Assembly (NCBI GenBank): GCA_963971285.1
Contig: OZ020251.1
Location: forward strand, 9,176,001 to 9,240,000
Origin: Astropecten irregularis
Taxonomy: Eukaryota; Echinodermata; Asteroidea; Paxillosida; Astropectinidae
Direction: 5' to 3'
DNA length: 64,000 nt
Part shown: one piece after another, positions 1 to 11,752 of the stretch
How positions within the stretch are numbered: position 1 is the stretch's first letter
Layout: every line of letters starts with the position of its first letter
Translations under genes and position numbers: made by a program
Notes under the pieces: model-generated
What the model was told of the DNA's origin: nothing
The model's database searches: none
The model's input: the letters and a program-made list of their open reading frames with translations, nothing else

Positions 1-818
1 TAATTGCAGTGGGTTTGTTGAGCCCGGGTCTTCTTTTGTTTAAGGTTCGTGCTTGTTTTTGTTGTTATATGGCTGCTGTTTTTGTTTCTATCAGTAGGCC
101 TATTTCTTTGTATTGTGTGTGCACAATAATTACAGATCGAGCAATATAATTATTAAGTCACCCAAACCAACATTAGTTTTTATTACCAACAAACAAACAG
201 CTTAAGGGATCGGGAGATGAGATTGAAGCAAAAAAAAAAAAAAAACCAAAAAAAAAAAACGAACAAATAACATCAACAAATCAACAATACAATAACTTGA
301 ACAACAACATTATGTAGGCCTACGTGGTTGTCCATAGGGATATTATGCCTGTGTTTAATCATTATGTGCCAATTAGAAATTGTTATATGGGGCCTGAGAA
401 TTCAACCACTTCCTCACACTGTTTCAGGGTTAACAACAGGTTTTTTGGTTTGTATGCTAATTAGAATTTCCATATTTATGACAAAACTGTGATGTCATCT
501 GGGTATTTGAGAGCAATAACCCAATTGATTTGTGCACAAAAAGTTGGGGTTGTTTTATACGTTTTCTGACAGGCCTTTTCCTTGGTAAGGGGCGGGTCGG
601 TATAGAGGCGAGTTGACCTGTTACATGTAGGGCCTACTTACGTCAATAACAATATAACAATAATAATGTTACAGTGATATTTAAATGATGATAGCTATAT
701 AGGTATACATTGAGAAAGCACACTGCATTACTGTTATGCGTACAGGAGGGGGGACCACTGCGTACGTCATGGGCGTAGATCCCATACTTTATAATGTACA
801 TGTATGTATGTATTTTAA
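1..818. other. Non-coding, AT-rich, no gene seen
   Basis: Short homopolymer runs (A-rich at 230-260) and no coding exon with splice sites. Small open frames here have no protein-like character. Confidence 0.5.
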
Positions 819-1130
819 TAACCAAGGATGGGACCTTAGGGAGACTTTCCCATAATATAGGGTCGTATATATATTATAGGGTCGTGCACAAACTTTACTT
901 GCCTATTTATAAACATCCTCCAAACCAATGAACTTCAAATTGACATATGTTCATATTGAGAGCATTCTCTGTCTTCTATTAAAATATGGACAATAAAAAT
1001 ATGTCTTTAAAATGTAGCTGGTACCTTAGGGAGACATCGAAAAGTCTCCCTAAGTCACGATGTCTCATAATGTTCACTTTTAGATGCTAACATGTCTCCC
1101 TAATACTCCATTTGTAATTATTATTTTGAG
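819..1130 (+). repeat. MITE-like repeat A (TTAGGGAGAC family), copy 1
   Basis: Begins near AAGGATGGGACCTTAGGGAG and carries internal ACCTTAGGGAGACATCG and GTCTCCCTAA motifs in both orientations. The same ~300-base unit recurs at 3372-3672 and 13805-14095, inverted at 51600-51880, and as a diverged inverted copy near 10750-11020. No coding capacity. Confidence 0.7.
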
Positions 1131-2540
1131 CACAAACGTATATGGAAGTACGACCCAGCTACAGGATCATACCCAAGGTATGAGGACGTGTCCACCCTAC
1201 AGTACTGGGAGACGGGGTCTAAAAAATCGATATTTCGTGCATAATACTTATAACGGCCCCCTTCCGGATGATTTGCCGTCGAATTGATATTTTGACAATC
1301 GCCTGCTGACGTTCGCGATTGGATGTCATGGATACCAAGTACGTAAATGAACTTCAGGGAAAGAAAACACACAGCCATGTTGTGTCAATAGCAACCATAG
1401 AATTGAATGAATGGAACCAGCGTGAACCGAAATCACTGATCCATACTGTGAAATCTTTGATTGTATTGTGTCAAACAGGATGTGGACTTTCCAAAGGAAC
1501 TTTAGAAAAGTTCATTTTACATTCATCGCTTCGGTGAAAAAGTGAGAAAGACATAATGGAAAACATAGTATACGGTTTAAAAAGAAAGTAAAGTTGGCGA
1601 TTGAATCGAATAAGCCATCGGCACAATCATATAAACTGTTTACTTGGAATAGATGAATAATCAAATTTCTAGGCTGAAATTGACTCATAACGACCAATAA
1701 CATACTTCTGTATCTTTTGAACAGTCTGATAATTCGGACAAACTGGTCAAAATAATTTAAAACATTATAAAAATAAATTGTACGGGTTATAAAATGGACA
1801 GAATTAGGCACTGGAAATACAAGGAAATCCGTGGAGGAAATTGTTGGAAAAGAAAGTTCATGTTATTTGGATTGGACTCAATGGTATGAAGAAACCATTG
1901 AATATCTGCTTGAGGTCTTGGAATATGAACACGAAATAAAAATCATGAAAAAGGTTAATTTCGGTTTTTACTGAACTGTTATGTTATTAAGTATCCACAT
2001 TTGACCACATTGAATTATTTTTCGGTGCTAAAAATTTTAAAAGAACCCGCGGGTTATTTTATTTTAGCCAAAACGTACACACTCGATCGGGCCGAAGTCA
2101 AAAGCAATTACGTCCAGAAGAAAATAATATGAATGGAAGAATAATATTTAGTAGTGAATAATTATGGGAGTATGGGAGTTTTGCCTGTCAAATTGACAGG
2201 CGGAATCTATCTCTTGGTGCATGTGCCTGTTTTCACATCAATATTATACTCCTGACATCCAATTAAGGCACTGAGCAGGTAATCTCCTCAACTGCAGAAC
2301 ACTGCCCATATCCAGCGCGTGAGCCCATCACGGGAAAATGCCGTGAATCGCTTCGATACACGGTATTGTGCATGTACAACGGTAGACCTGTCTCACCGGT
2401 CGATCTGTCTCAAGTCGAGTTGTCCCACCGGTCGACTTTTCTGACCCCATCATAATGACCATACCGAAGTCAATGGATTGTTCTTTGTTCCATTCTCTAA
2501 ACGTGCCATAAGTGTGATACACTAATACTTGTAAATGATG
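1131..2540. other. Intergenic, no supported feature
   Basis: AT-rich unique-looking DNA. A few frames of 60-100 codons are present, but none shows a domain, consistent splice sites or a signal peptide. Confidence 0.4.
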
Positions 2541-2602
2541 ATTATAACATAATGCTCAAAATATAAACCACAATCAGGGAAACTGATTGTATTAAATAGG
2601 GC

Positions 2603-2685
2603 TGGATAGCAGCTCATTTGGTAGAGCGCCTGCACGGTATTCAGGCCTGGAGGTCACTGGTTTGAATCCCGCTCCTGTCAATTTT
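2603..2685 (+). repeat. tRNA-derived SINE head (copy in duplication 1)
   Basis: Has a box-A-like CTCATTTGGTAGAGCGCCTG and a box-B-like GGTTTGAATCCCGCT. The ends do not pair as an acceptor stem, so it is a SINE fossil rather than a tRNA gene. A second copy is at about 13047-13130 and a diverged inverted one at 57590-57665. Confidence 0.6.
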
Positions 2686-3107
2686 TCTTTGTTCACATTT
2701 CGATAATTAGAACATGCAATTATAGATGTCACTCGCCATTACGTCCATCATTTCAATTGCTAATTTTAATCGGTCGTCCCAGAATTCGACAAGTTACATA
2801 TTTTGTACCATTCTTCTTTTCATTTTAATTAGGTTATTTTTGTTAGAATTTTTTGTTTTATCTTTTACGGGGTACATGAAATAGCCGGGGCCGGGGCCGG
2901 GGGGGGGGGGGGGGGGGGGTATCCCAATTTAGGTACCGCCGTGGTCGAATTATACGTCATTGTATTTGTGTGTGCTCTGATCTTTGTATGCGGAATGTAA
3001 ACCAAATATTTGCTATACAGCAGTCGGCACTGGCCATATAAGGAGATAAGTAACATCAGTGTTTACTTTAATACGAACATGTTGGTAAATCTTTCTAATA
3101 TCTACAT

Positions 3108-3672
3108 TAGGGCGACACCTTATACGGAGAAAAAGGTATGTTTTAATAGGGTGACCGACCACATTGGTGTTGCTGTAATATTTTTGTCTCGAAAAGTGGA
3201 AAGAATTATAATGTCAGGAACGTAGTCTAAAACATATACATAATAAAACCTATGTATACACTTGGGTTCAGCTAGGTTTCCTAAAAAAGGGATAAATAAG
3301 GGTTTATATAAGTGCATGTACAAGTATATGGGATAGTCGTCAAGACGTAGCATTTTCGGGAATATAAATTACCAAGGATGGGACCTTAGGGAGACGTTCC
3401 CATTGGGTCGTAAACAAACCTTATACTTACATATTTCTAAACATCCTCCAAACCAATGAACTTGGAATTTCAGGGTTCATAATATTGAGAGCATTCTCTG
3501 TCTTCTCTTAAAATATGGACAATAAAAATATTTATCTTTTAATGGTAGCTGGTACCTTAATAGGGGGACATCGGAAAGTTTCCCCAAGTCCCGATGTCTC
3601 CCTAATATTCACGTTTAGATGCTAACGTGTCTCCGTAAGGTATCCTCCGTAATACCCCATTTGTAATTATAA
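3108..3672 (+). repeat. Repeats B and A, side by side (duplication copy 1)
   Basis: Repeat B (from about 3108, with TTAGGGCGACAC and GGGTGACCGACCACATTGG motifs) is followed by repeat A from 3372. Repeat B also occurs, diverged and inverted, at 46385-46582, next to a repeat A end. The pairing suggests one composite element. Confidence 0.55.
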
Positions 3673-4125
3673 CTATTTATATATCATTATTTGTCAGTTC
3701 CTCCTATAATACAATATACAAATAGCGTCAATGGGAAGATAACGTCCAGTAGTTGCAATATATACCTGGCGCTACCAGACGATTCTCTTAAATCACTGTG
3801 TACTTACATTCAAATCTGACTTGTTCGTTTAATTAACTTGGTGATTTTTATTTCAAACGTGTTTGTGAGTTAGTAATTTGCAAATGATAATCGTATTTCC
3901 ATGCATGAGATGCAGGCAGCTGGGGATCGATCGTCGCGAATATTCAATGAATAAAGCATAAAATATCGGAATTTCATGTTAACCAAAAATCTTGCGCATC
4001 TTCATGATCAGTATTCCTGTGTTTTTATTCTTCCACCATATTGTTAAACGATTGAGTCTGTTGAAAAATTAAATTTAGCAACTAAATTACTACAGAAAAC
4101 TGATGTGGTGTGCTTGGTCTGGCTT

Positions 4126-4440
4126 TTTGAACTGGAAGTATTGTGGCCAATCTGCAGATTGGCGGTTCGAGTCCAGCCACGGGGTCAATGGTGCTTGCGT
4201 CCTTGGGTGAGATTCTTTGTCACATTATTGCTCCTCTTCACGCAGATGTAAATGGGTATCTGTGATTGTAGAGATGGCTTTGTGGTTTGCTTATAGCCTC
4301 GGTGCACTGAATACGGTAGCACAGCGCAGAATTCTCCTCAGGGAGTTCTGGCCGGATTAATAATGACCAGGGATAATGATACTTTACTATTGTAAATGCT
4401 CAGTATAGAGTACATTCTAGAAGTTGCAGCACAACATCCA
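4126..4440 (+). repeat. SINE body, 5'-truncated
   Basis: GCGGTTCGAGTCCAGCCACG is a box B, followed by a body (GGTGCTTGCGTCCTTGGGTG ... AGGGAGTTCTGGCCGG). The same body follows a fuller tRNA head at 49834-50130 and is duplicated at 14566-14880. Confidence 0.6.
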
Positions 4441-6840
4441 ATACTATTAGTATTTTAGAAAAAGTCCAAAAATGACAAGGTTGCAAATTTTAATCAGCTA
4501 CAAATATTGACAGGAAATTACATCATTCAGTTTTGTTTAGCTGTTCCAAAGTACGCGAATAGGTTGGTGTTAATAATCATCCACTCAATGAGCAAATCAC
4601 ACTCGATAATGGAGTCCAATGTACGTTGACAGAATTTTTGTTATGGATGAATTTTTTGGGGGATAATTTGCAATGCCATGAACGGCTAAACTGCTTACAC
4701 AGCAGTTATTTGTCTATGTGCTACAATATAAATTAGATATCTCATATCATAGGCCTCAGGGGAGTGATCTTATCTCTGGAAATAACAAATCACGTGAACT
4801 GAGAGTTCATTATTCAAACAGATACCGCCAGTATGACTGTATTGCACAATTGATCAGTTTCTTTTGGAATCGTGTATGTAAATATTTAACCATTGAGATA
4901 GTGATATGTTTCTAGCAAATTCCATCATTTTACCTCACTTTGAATACTGCAGCAATGCTTGTTCCATCTTGGTCCATCAACACTAAAAAGGATAATTTAT
5001 TTAAAGGTAGTATCAAACTTTGGTTTTTGTCAAAAGAAGTCCAGATTCATGGCTACAAATATGAAGGAAGATACCAAAAGAGTCATCTGTGAAAATTTCA
5101 GTCCCATATGGTGCCCACTTTTTGAGAAAAACGTGAAAAACGGCACAGTATTTCTTAAGTCTTTTCTCTTTTTTGATCCCTACTTAACCTTCCCTACTCT
5201 GATTGGCTAATGAATGTGACGTCGTTTTAAGTTGTTCTTATGCCAGGGGAGCGAAGCCAGGTCCACACCAGGGAAATAAAAAAAAACCAGAGTCGAAAAG
5301 TCACATTTTTCTGAGAGCATTTAAAAACGAAACATGCATTTTTTTTTCATTATTTTGTTGGTACTGAAGATATTTTGTCGGTATTAAATGACATTCAACC
5401 TCGAAATATTAGGGGGGGGGGGGTGAAAATACACGCCATACCGCCACCCCAAATATTGGGGGGGGGGGGAAATATATCACCCCCCCTTCCCGGGATTGAC
5501 ACCCATGCCCGTAGACAACAGTGTTAAATCCTTATACTTCAACAATCAATAAAACATAATACAGAACTCTCACAGCTGTTCAAGTTGCACAGAAAAATGA
5601 TGATAAACATGTCACCTTTCATTTTCTTTTCATTTTATGGTGGGTTGACTATTTAATTTTTGAGACATACTCATTCTCAGCTGACCACCCTTAAAAACAA
5701 GGTATATGGATCACTCCAGACCCACTTTCTCAACCATTATTGCATCACACTAGTCACAAATGGAAGCCCAGAGTCCAGGCAGGAGGTCTAGTGCCATATT
5801 TCTTCAATCCATCATTTTCCGATAGCTCTCAGAATTCTCTTATTTAAAATACATTGAGGAGGAAACATACGAGAAAGTTTAACTTTCCTGATTAATCCAG
5901 AAACATTACAACCTTGCTGGCGTTGGAAGAGCCTGGAAATTGGAATAAACGTGGTTGGCCATTAAAAGTGTTTGGTAATATATTTTTTAACTTTCCCTAC
6001 TCTGATTGGCTAATGAATGTGACGTCGTTTTAAGCTGTTCTTATGCCAGTGTGTATTGTACTTTTTCGGTAACCATAGGATGTAATTCCCTTGCTTTTGC
6101 CTTGGGTACATAGAAATTATTTTGTCAGCTCAACAGAGCGAAGCTAATGATTAGACTGATGAACACATTGCCCGTTGTAGTGTGAGACATTATTATATCA
6201 AGATTATATTCAAATTAGGTTTGCCCCCCACCGAAGTGGACGAGCACCGCACACTCAGTGCTTGTTTATTTTGTTAATACAAACTACAATCTTAATGTTC
6301 TGGTTGCGTACGAGTTGGTCGTCGTACGAGTTGGGGCGCACGAGTTGGTCGGCGTAATAGTTGACCAGCATTCAAAACAACTTAGGATTAAAGTGGACGG
6401 CGAGGCCGAGGCTCGCCGATCGCCAGCGTTAGGGTTGCACCCAAGTAAATAAACTCCCATAGACATGGGTGTCGATTTCTTTTCATGATTGGAGGTGGGG
6501 GGGGGGGGGGGGTGATTGGTGATTTGGTGCCCTGCGGGAGGGAGCGAAGCAGGATCCACACCAGGGACATAAAACAAAAACAGTGTCGAAAAGTCACATT
6601 TTACTGAGAGCATTTTCACCGATCTCAGTCCCAATATGCTTAAATTATACATGGTGATAGCCGAGACATGGTTGTATCACATATCTGAATAATAAAGTGA
6701 TAAACAGTTAAATTTTAACAAAATGGGTCCCGACACAGTGTTACAGTTTTCTTGGACACCCTGTATTATAGGCAGTACAACTCGCCACAAGAGGGCGCCC
6801 TAACATAACAATGCTTACTGGTGATAGGCGCATCTGCACA

Positions 6841-6968
6841 GGGTGCATTCGTTTAGCTCCCCGGGTCAGCCCTTTCTGGGAATGGTCGTGTTTTACTGCA
6901 CTTAACAAGAGAGAGAATGGAGACGAGGTTGACTGGAATCGACACGGGAGAGCTAAACGAATGCACCC
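6841..6968. repeat. Small MITE with ~20-bp inverted ends
   Basis: Left end GGGTGCATTCGTTTAGCTC, right end GAGCTAAACGAATGCACCC, a perfect inverted pair about 128 bases apart overall. In duplication copy 2 only the start of the left end remains. Confidence 0.75.
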
Positions 6969-7598
6969 TATGGGACAAGGCTTGTAGATAGGCATAAATT
7001 TGTCTCGCGCCGGCTCATTGGGCCGTATGCTTAAAAAGTAGCAATTGCTTGCAAGCAATTGCTTCAAGCACAAGCAATTGCTTGTCAGGCAAAAGATCAA
7101 GCTTAAAGAGGATGAGCCGCTCAAGAATAATTTCATGTTAAATGATAGTTTTCAACTGTCTTATGTACAAACTGTTTGATAAGCCTCTCATATATTTCAA
7201 TAAACTAGTAAAAATTAGCGTTTTCTAGTGTTTTCGTTCACACTCCGCCTGGGCAGTTCGCGAAAATTTACCAAAATCCGTCGATGAGGGCAGCAGACAA
7301 ATTTAGGCGAAATATGACGTCATTTTACGGAGCCGACCAGTGTGCATAGTTCCGGCAAGAAAGTTTATGGTGTCTTTTATTCTCCGCGCAAGAATACACT
7401 ATCAACTCTGCGCTTTAGTCGGGTGCGTAACTGGACGTGTAAAGCAAACCACGTTTTGTCTGGTATCCTATACTCGACTCCCCATACGTATTGTGTACAT
7501 AAAAAAAAAATACAATGATTTATGAACGTACTGCAATGCATGCATGAACGTGTCATTCATCGGCTCCAATTTGCAGAAAAATCACAGTTTTCGCGAGA

Positions 7599-7953
7599 AT
7601 GCCGATCAGCTGTGTGGTTGGAGGCTGCATTCGTAACCAACAAAATTCCTCAGAGAGCAGTTTTTTCTCATTTCCGAGTGACCATTCTTGCCAGCGTCTG
7701 TGGACGAATTTTGTCAAACACGCGGTCCGATTTTGTGAGGACCAAGTACTCCAAGGTTTGTTGTGCACACTTCGTGTACGACGATTTCGAGCCCTCTTCA
7801 CTTCTAAAGAGAAAGTTCGGGTTTGCTGGGACTCGACTTCAACTGAAAGCAGGCAGTGTGCCGTCCATCAAAAGGCCATCCGAGCCTGCCAATGTCTCGT
7901 CACCCCCACCTAAGAAGTCCAGGCCAGCCTTTGAAAAGCGAGAGACGAGGAGG
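7599..7953 (+). pseudogene. Frameshifted THAP zinc-finger exon
   Basis: THAP domains bind DNA through a C2CH zinc site. The first half is read from ATG at 7599: SCVVGGCIRNQQNSS, then FFSFPSD and RLWTNFVKHAVRF. The second half is in the next frame: KYSKVCCAHFVYDDFEPSSL. The C-x4-C pair and the C-x2-H pair are both present but lie in different frames, with a net one-base shift near 7735. The exon ends AGG/GTAAGC. An assembly error could mimic this, so it is called a pseudogene tentatively. Confidence 0.65.
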
Positions 7954-8299
7954 GTAAGCAAACTCCAGAATGTCAATATTTTTAGATTCAGATCTGCAGC
8001 AACGGGTAAGTTGTATTGACCTTGATGCAGATCTGAGCGATTTTTTTTTTTGTAAATTGGCATGGCCTCACCATGCTTACTCATGCACCCGAGATTCTTG
8101 TAAGCCACCTCGCATAGATTATTTTAATTAAGTTAAGGGGTAGTGCAAGGACTTTCTTTAATAATACACGACCGTCACCATACATGTAGCATAATGTGAT
8201 GAGCTTTTGGAAAATAAATCAACGTTGTTAATGTTGGTGGTGGGGTGTTTCATAATAAAAAAAAAACCAGAGAGTTTGTTTGATATAATTATTTATTGG

Positions 8300-8535
8300 G
8301 TAGCGGTTACCGATGTTAGTGTCTTTTACGCCGTCCATATTATTTTCAGTATTTATTTTAGCTTATCTGTTCCCAAATGAGATTTGTTAATTAAAGGAAA
8401 TATTATTATTAATTGATCCTGTAAACCCTAATTCGACAATATTTCAGTGAAAGAAATAACGGTTTCCTTACCACAAATAACTACTGAAAATGATTTGGGT
8501 GGCGTAAAAGACATTTATGCCTGGTAACCTTTACG
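8300..8535. repeat. Nested MITE-like element inside the THAP transposon
   Basis: Imperfect inverted ends: GGTTACCGATGTTAGTGTCT on the left and, inverted, GGTTACCAGGCATAAATGTC on the right; both continue TTTTACGCC. Confidence 0.5.
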
Positions 8536-8552
8536 GTACAATACCCATATTG

Positions 8553-9156
8553 CTTAAATCCGTATGCATAAACTTTTGCTTCTGCTTAAACCTTTTGCTT
8601 GCTTTCAGCAGGCAATTGCTTGAGGTTTTAACAATAAGGACGCCACGCCGGCGCAAAACCCATTCATGGGAGTACAAAGGCGGATTACGTAATATGTAAC
8701 GTGGGTGGGGAGGTGATCAGTATAGGATGCCTAACACTCATACAAGCCCTACAGCAGGCAAAGACCAAAAATCATGACCAGTATTGGCAAAAGGATGGAT
8801 GAAAAACAAATGAAGACCAGAGCAAAAACAAAACACAAACAGACTAATTTGCGAGCTATTTCTTCTCGATTTATTCTACTCCTGTACAACTTCGGGGTTT
8901 TTTCTTACGATCATGAACACGATAAATAAACGCAAACATCATGATTAAGCAAGAGCTCAAGCTGGTCTGACGGAGCTTCAAAAAACGTAAGCAATTGCTC
9001 CTAAGAGCAAGCAAATGGTTCGTTTTATGCATACGTTTTCTATAGCAATTGCTTATCTTTAAGCAATTGCTCGCTGTCCGCAAGTTATTGCTTGTGCTTG
9101 CTAGCAAAAGCTTTTGCTTGCAAGCAATGACTTATTTTTATGCATACGGATTCAAG
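8553..9156. repeat. Second nested inverted-repeat element
   Basis: CTTAAATCCGTATGCATAAA at the left and its inverse (TTTATGCATACGGATTCAAG) at the right. The ends resemble those of the host transposon (CCGTATGC(A)TAAA), suggesting a related family or an internal duplication of the terminal region. Confidence 0.5.
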
Positions 9157-9203
9157 TAAAAGCCTAGTACAAGCAATTGCTACTTTTTATGCATACGGCC
9201 CAT

Positions 9204-9538
9204 TGATTTGTGTCCACAAAACTCTCAAAGTATTTGATTTCAAAGCATTTGGGGAGGCCAGCGTTGGATAGTCTATGTGATAGACTAACTCGCCGTACAG
9301 CTTGCGAGTACAGTGGGCGTGCACGAAGTGGAGTGGTACTGAGTAGAATACGCAGACTATGCGTTGAATGACTTATCGAGACGGCGCGATACACCATTCG
9401 CCATTACTGCAGTGTCCCCACCGCCTTTTGGTGGCAACAAAAAAATTTACGCTCCGCCTCACTCTATTTACTACAGGGTGAACGTGCCCTGATTAGGAGA
9501 CGTACGCATACACACTGAATTTTGACGTCCGACCCCTT
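9204..9538. other. Intergenic, no supported feature
   Basis: No exon or repeat structure beyond the flanking elements. Confidence 0.4.
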
Positions 9539-9542
9539 TTAA

Positions 9543-9899
9543 AGGTAGTATCATACTTTGGTTTTTATCAAAGAAATACAGATTCATGGGCAAAAATATC
9601 AAGACAGATACAATAACAGTAATCTGTGAAAATTTCAATCCCAAACGTTACCCACTTTTTGAGAAAACAGTGAAAAACTGCCTCATTATTTATCAATTTT
9701 GTTCTCTTTTATTTTTGATCTTTTAAAAGATCAAACAGATTTTCGGTCATTGTTTGACTAATTGCTGGATAAATACACCATTTCAGGAGGAAAACCTTTA
9801 ACGGTATGTTTCTACCACCATCATCTTCTTACCCTGTAAGTTATACGTAAATCTGTGAACATTTCTGTTTTTGTCTCTTACCAAAGTATGATACTACCT
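9543..9899. repeat. TTAA-flanked MITE, complete copy
   Basis: Inverted ends AGGTAGTATCATACTTTGG and CCAAAGTATGATACTACCT, flanked directly by TTAA at 9539-9542 and 9900-9903. A TTAA target and short inverted ends fit a piggyBac-type non-autonomous element. Related copies: 11157-11501, 17315-17618 (truncated), 19679-20023, 35490-35823, 35992-36350, 52928-53248, 61630-61950 and fragments near 5004, 15411, 22300 and 57240. Confidence 0.8.
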
Positions 9900-10002
9900 T
9901 TAACATATTTTCAACGGAAAAGGGACGGAGTGTTTATCCATAATTTCGGTATTGGGAATATGGAAATCTCTTGTGTGTGAAAACAACCTTATTTTTATTT
10001 TG

Positions 10003-10695
10003 TATTATAGAAAATACACATCGTTTGAGACGAAAAAGAGATATATTTAACTCGGCTATAATGGCAATAAGATGACCTATAGGAACTACAGCAACTGCTT
10101 GTAAACATCTGTACTAGGTTAACAGGGAGATAGATTTATTAATGCCTTTGGTATTCGACATTGATGTGTCTCCTACAGAAATAATAGATTATTCATTTGA
10201 TGATGTCCATAAAATCTCGTTCACTAATGAAACAGAAACGACACAAAACAAAACAACAAGAAACTATAATAGGCCTAATCCCCTGAACAAAACAACCAAT
10301 TAGCTGGTAATACTGACAGCACGCATGAACTACTGCCCAATGATTGATCCTTAGGGAAGTAATTATATCGGACAAAACCAGACAACAGAATTGAGAAACA
10401 ACAGCACAAAGACATTAAAACCAAAAACGTGACAAAAAAGCAAACCCGAACATAAAACAACTCTTCGAAAAAATATCCCCCCCAAGTAAGTAAGTGTTCA
10501 GTTCTGAAAAGAATTTATGTTTTAACACGATAATGTAATTGTAAAATCATCGGTTCTTTTCAGAATCATATACTTACAGACGATCAAGTGGTGCTATTGC
10601 AAACCTACCTTATCTATCTATTTATCTTGTAATTCCATTATTTGTTTTTGAACAGTACATGAAGCAACAGACGCAATATTATTATTTATTCTATT
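10003..10695 (-). repeat. Inverted copy of the 20040-20695 repeat
   Basis: Reverse-complement match to 20040-20695, including the block TGGTTTTAATGTCTTTGTGC. With 11101-11552 it makes an inverted arrangement around an AT-rich core. Confidence 0.75.
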
Positions 10696-11100
10696 AATAT
10701 AGACTTTTTTTTTAATTTAATTATTATTATTATTATTATTTATTTTATATTGTTAATGACTACGTTAGGGGGAAACGTTTTGCATTAAAAGTCGACGTTA
10801 GGGGGAAATCGGCTGTTAGGGGTAAATTTCCACTTCCCCCTAACGTTTCAATTACCTTTTAAAGAAACATTTTTATTGTCCGTTTTTTGATATAAGACGG
10901 AAAATGCTCCCATTAGGAAAATATATCAATTTCAAGTCGATCGGGTTGGAGGATATTTAGAAATAGGTAAATAAAGTTTGTGCATGACCCTATGGGAATT
11001 TCCCCCTATCGTTGTTGTTAGAGTTATTATTATTTATTTATTTATTATTATTTTTTTTTATTTATTATTTATTATTATTATTATTTTTTATTTTGGGGGG
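10696..11100. repeat. AT-rich SSR and diverged repeat A
   Basis: ATT and TTTA runs flank a diverged inverted copy of repeat A (10750-11020), recognisable by TTAGGGGGAAA blocks and ATGCTCCCATTAGG. It ends in a G-run. Confidence 0.55.
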
Positions 11101-11552
11101 GGTTTATGGTAAAACTAACCAATATGTCAGTAATATCAGTTTGCATTAGCCTTTAAAGGCACAGTACAGGATTGGTTCTATACCCACAAAAAAATGTTCA
11201 CATATTTTACGTATAACTTTCAGGATATGAAGATGGTGATGGTAGAAACATACAGTTAAAATACTTAGGTAATGTGGTAAAACGACGACCGAAAACAGTT
11301 TTGATCTAGGGATGGGATCAAAATCATTCTTCATGATAAGAAAAAAATATCTAGGGTTTTCGCTTTTTTCTCAAAACTCAGATGTCAGATTGAGCTCAAA
11401 TTTCCACAGGTTTATTATTTCATGCACAACTGGGTGCACGTGTCGGAATAGACAATGTGTGAGTGTTGTTACTTGACCTTTACTAATCATGTATTATACC
11501 TTTAAAAACTTGAAAGTGTAAATAATAATATTGCGTCAGTTGCTTCATGTAC
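11101..11552 (+). repeat. Direct copy of 19622-20072, includes a TTAA MITE, cut by gap
   Basis: Matches 19622-20072 almost base for base. It includes a complete TTAA element (11157-11501, TTAA at 11153-11156 and 11502-11505) and stops at the assembly gap. Confidence 0.75.
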
Positions 11553-11752
11553 NNNNNNNNNNNNNNNNNNNNNNNNNNNNNNNNNNNNNNNNNNNNNNNN
11601 NNNNNNNNNNNNNNNNNNNNNNNNNNNNNNNNNNNNNNNNNNNNNNNNNNNNNNNNNNNNNNNNNNNNNNNNNNNNNNNNNNNNNNNNNNNNNNNNNNNN
11701 NNNNNNNNNNNNNNNNNNNNNNNNNNNNNNNNNNNNNNNNNNNNNNNNNNNN
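11553..11752. other. Assembly gap (200 N)
   Basis: Exactly 200 ambiguous bases, probably a placeholder. Translations across it are meaningless. Confidence 0.99.

Larger units (their letters stand above)
2541..6851 (+). repeat. 4.3 kb segmental duplication, copy 1
   Basis: Nearly identical to 12985-17303 in the same orientation, with small indels and substitutions. It contains a tRNA-like SINE (2603-2685), repeats B and A (3108-3672), a SINE tail (4126-4440), part of a TTAA MITE (5004-5165), G-runs near 5410 and 5460, and a short GTACGAGTTGG tandem at 6305-6350. The right edge falls at the left end of a small MITE (6841-6968). Confidence 0.85.
7021..9200. mobile_element. 2.2 kb THAP-bearing DNA transposon
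   Basis: Both ends carry an inverted repeat of about 31 bases (left GGCCGTATGCTTAAAAAGTA, right TACTTTTTATGCATACGGCC). Flanking CATTG at 7016-7020 and 9201-9205 may be the target duplication. Subterminal blocks are full of the palindrome AGCAATTGCT at both ends. It contains a THAP exon (7599-7953) and two nested MITE-like elements. Families with THAP transposases include P and Kolobok; the flank is not TTAA, so Kolobok is less likely. No complete catalytic domain was found, so the copy is non-autonomous. Confidence 0.6.

Noticed and set aside
2603..2685. Functional tRNA gene
   Set aside because: Boxes A and B are present but the two ends cannot form an acceptor stem, and near-identical copies extend into a common SINE body. 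The same applies to 28523, 34023, 43484 and 57590.
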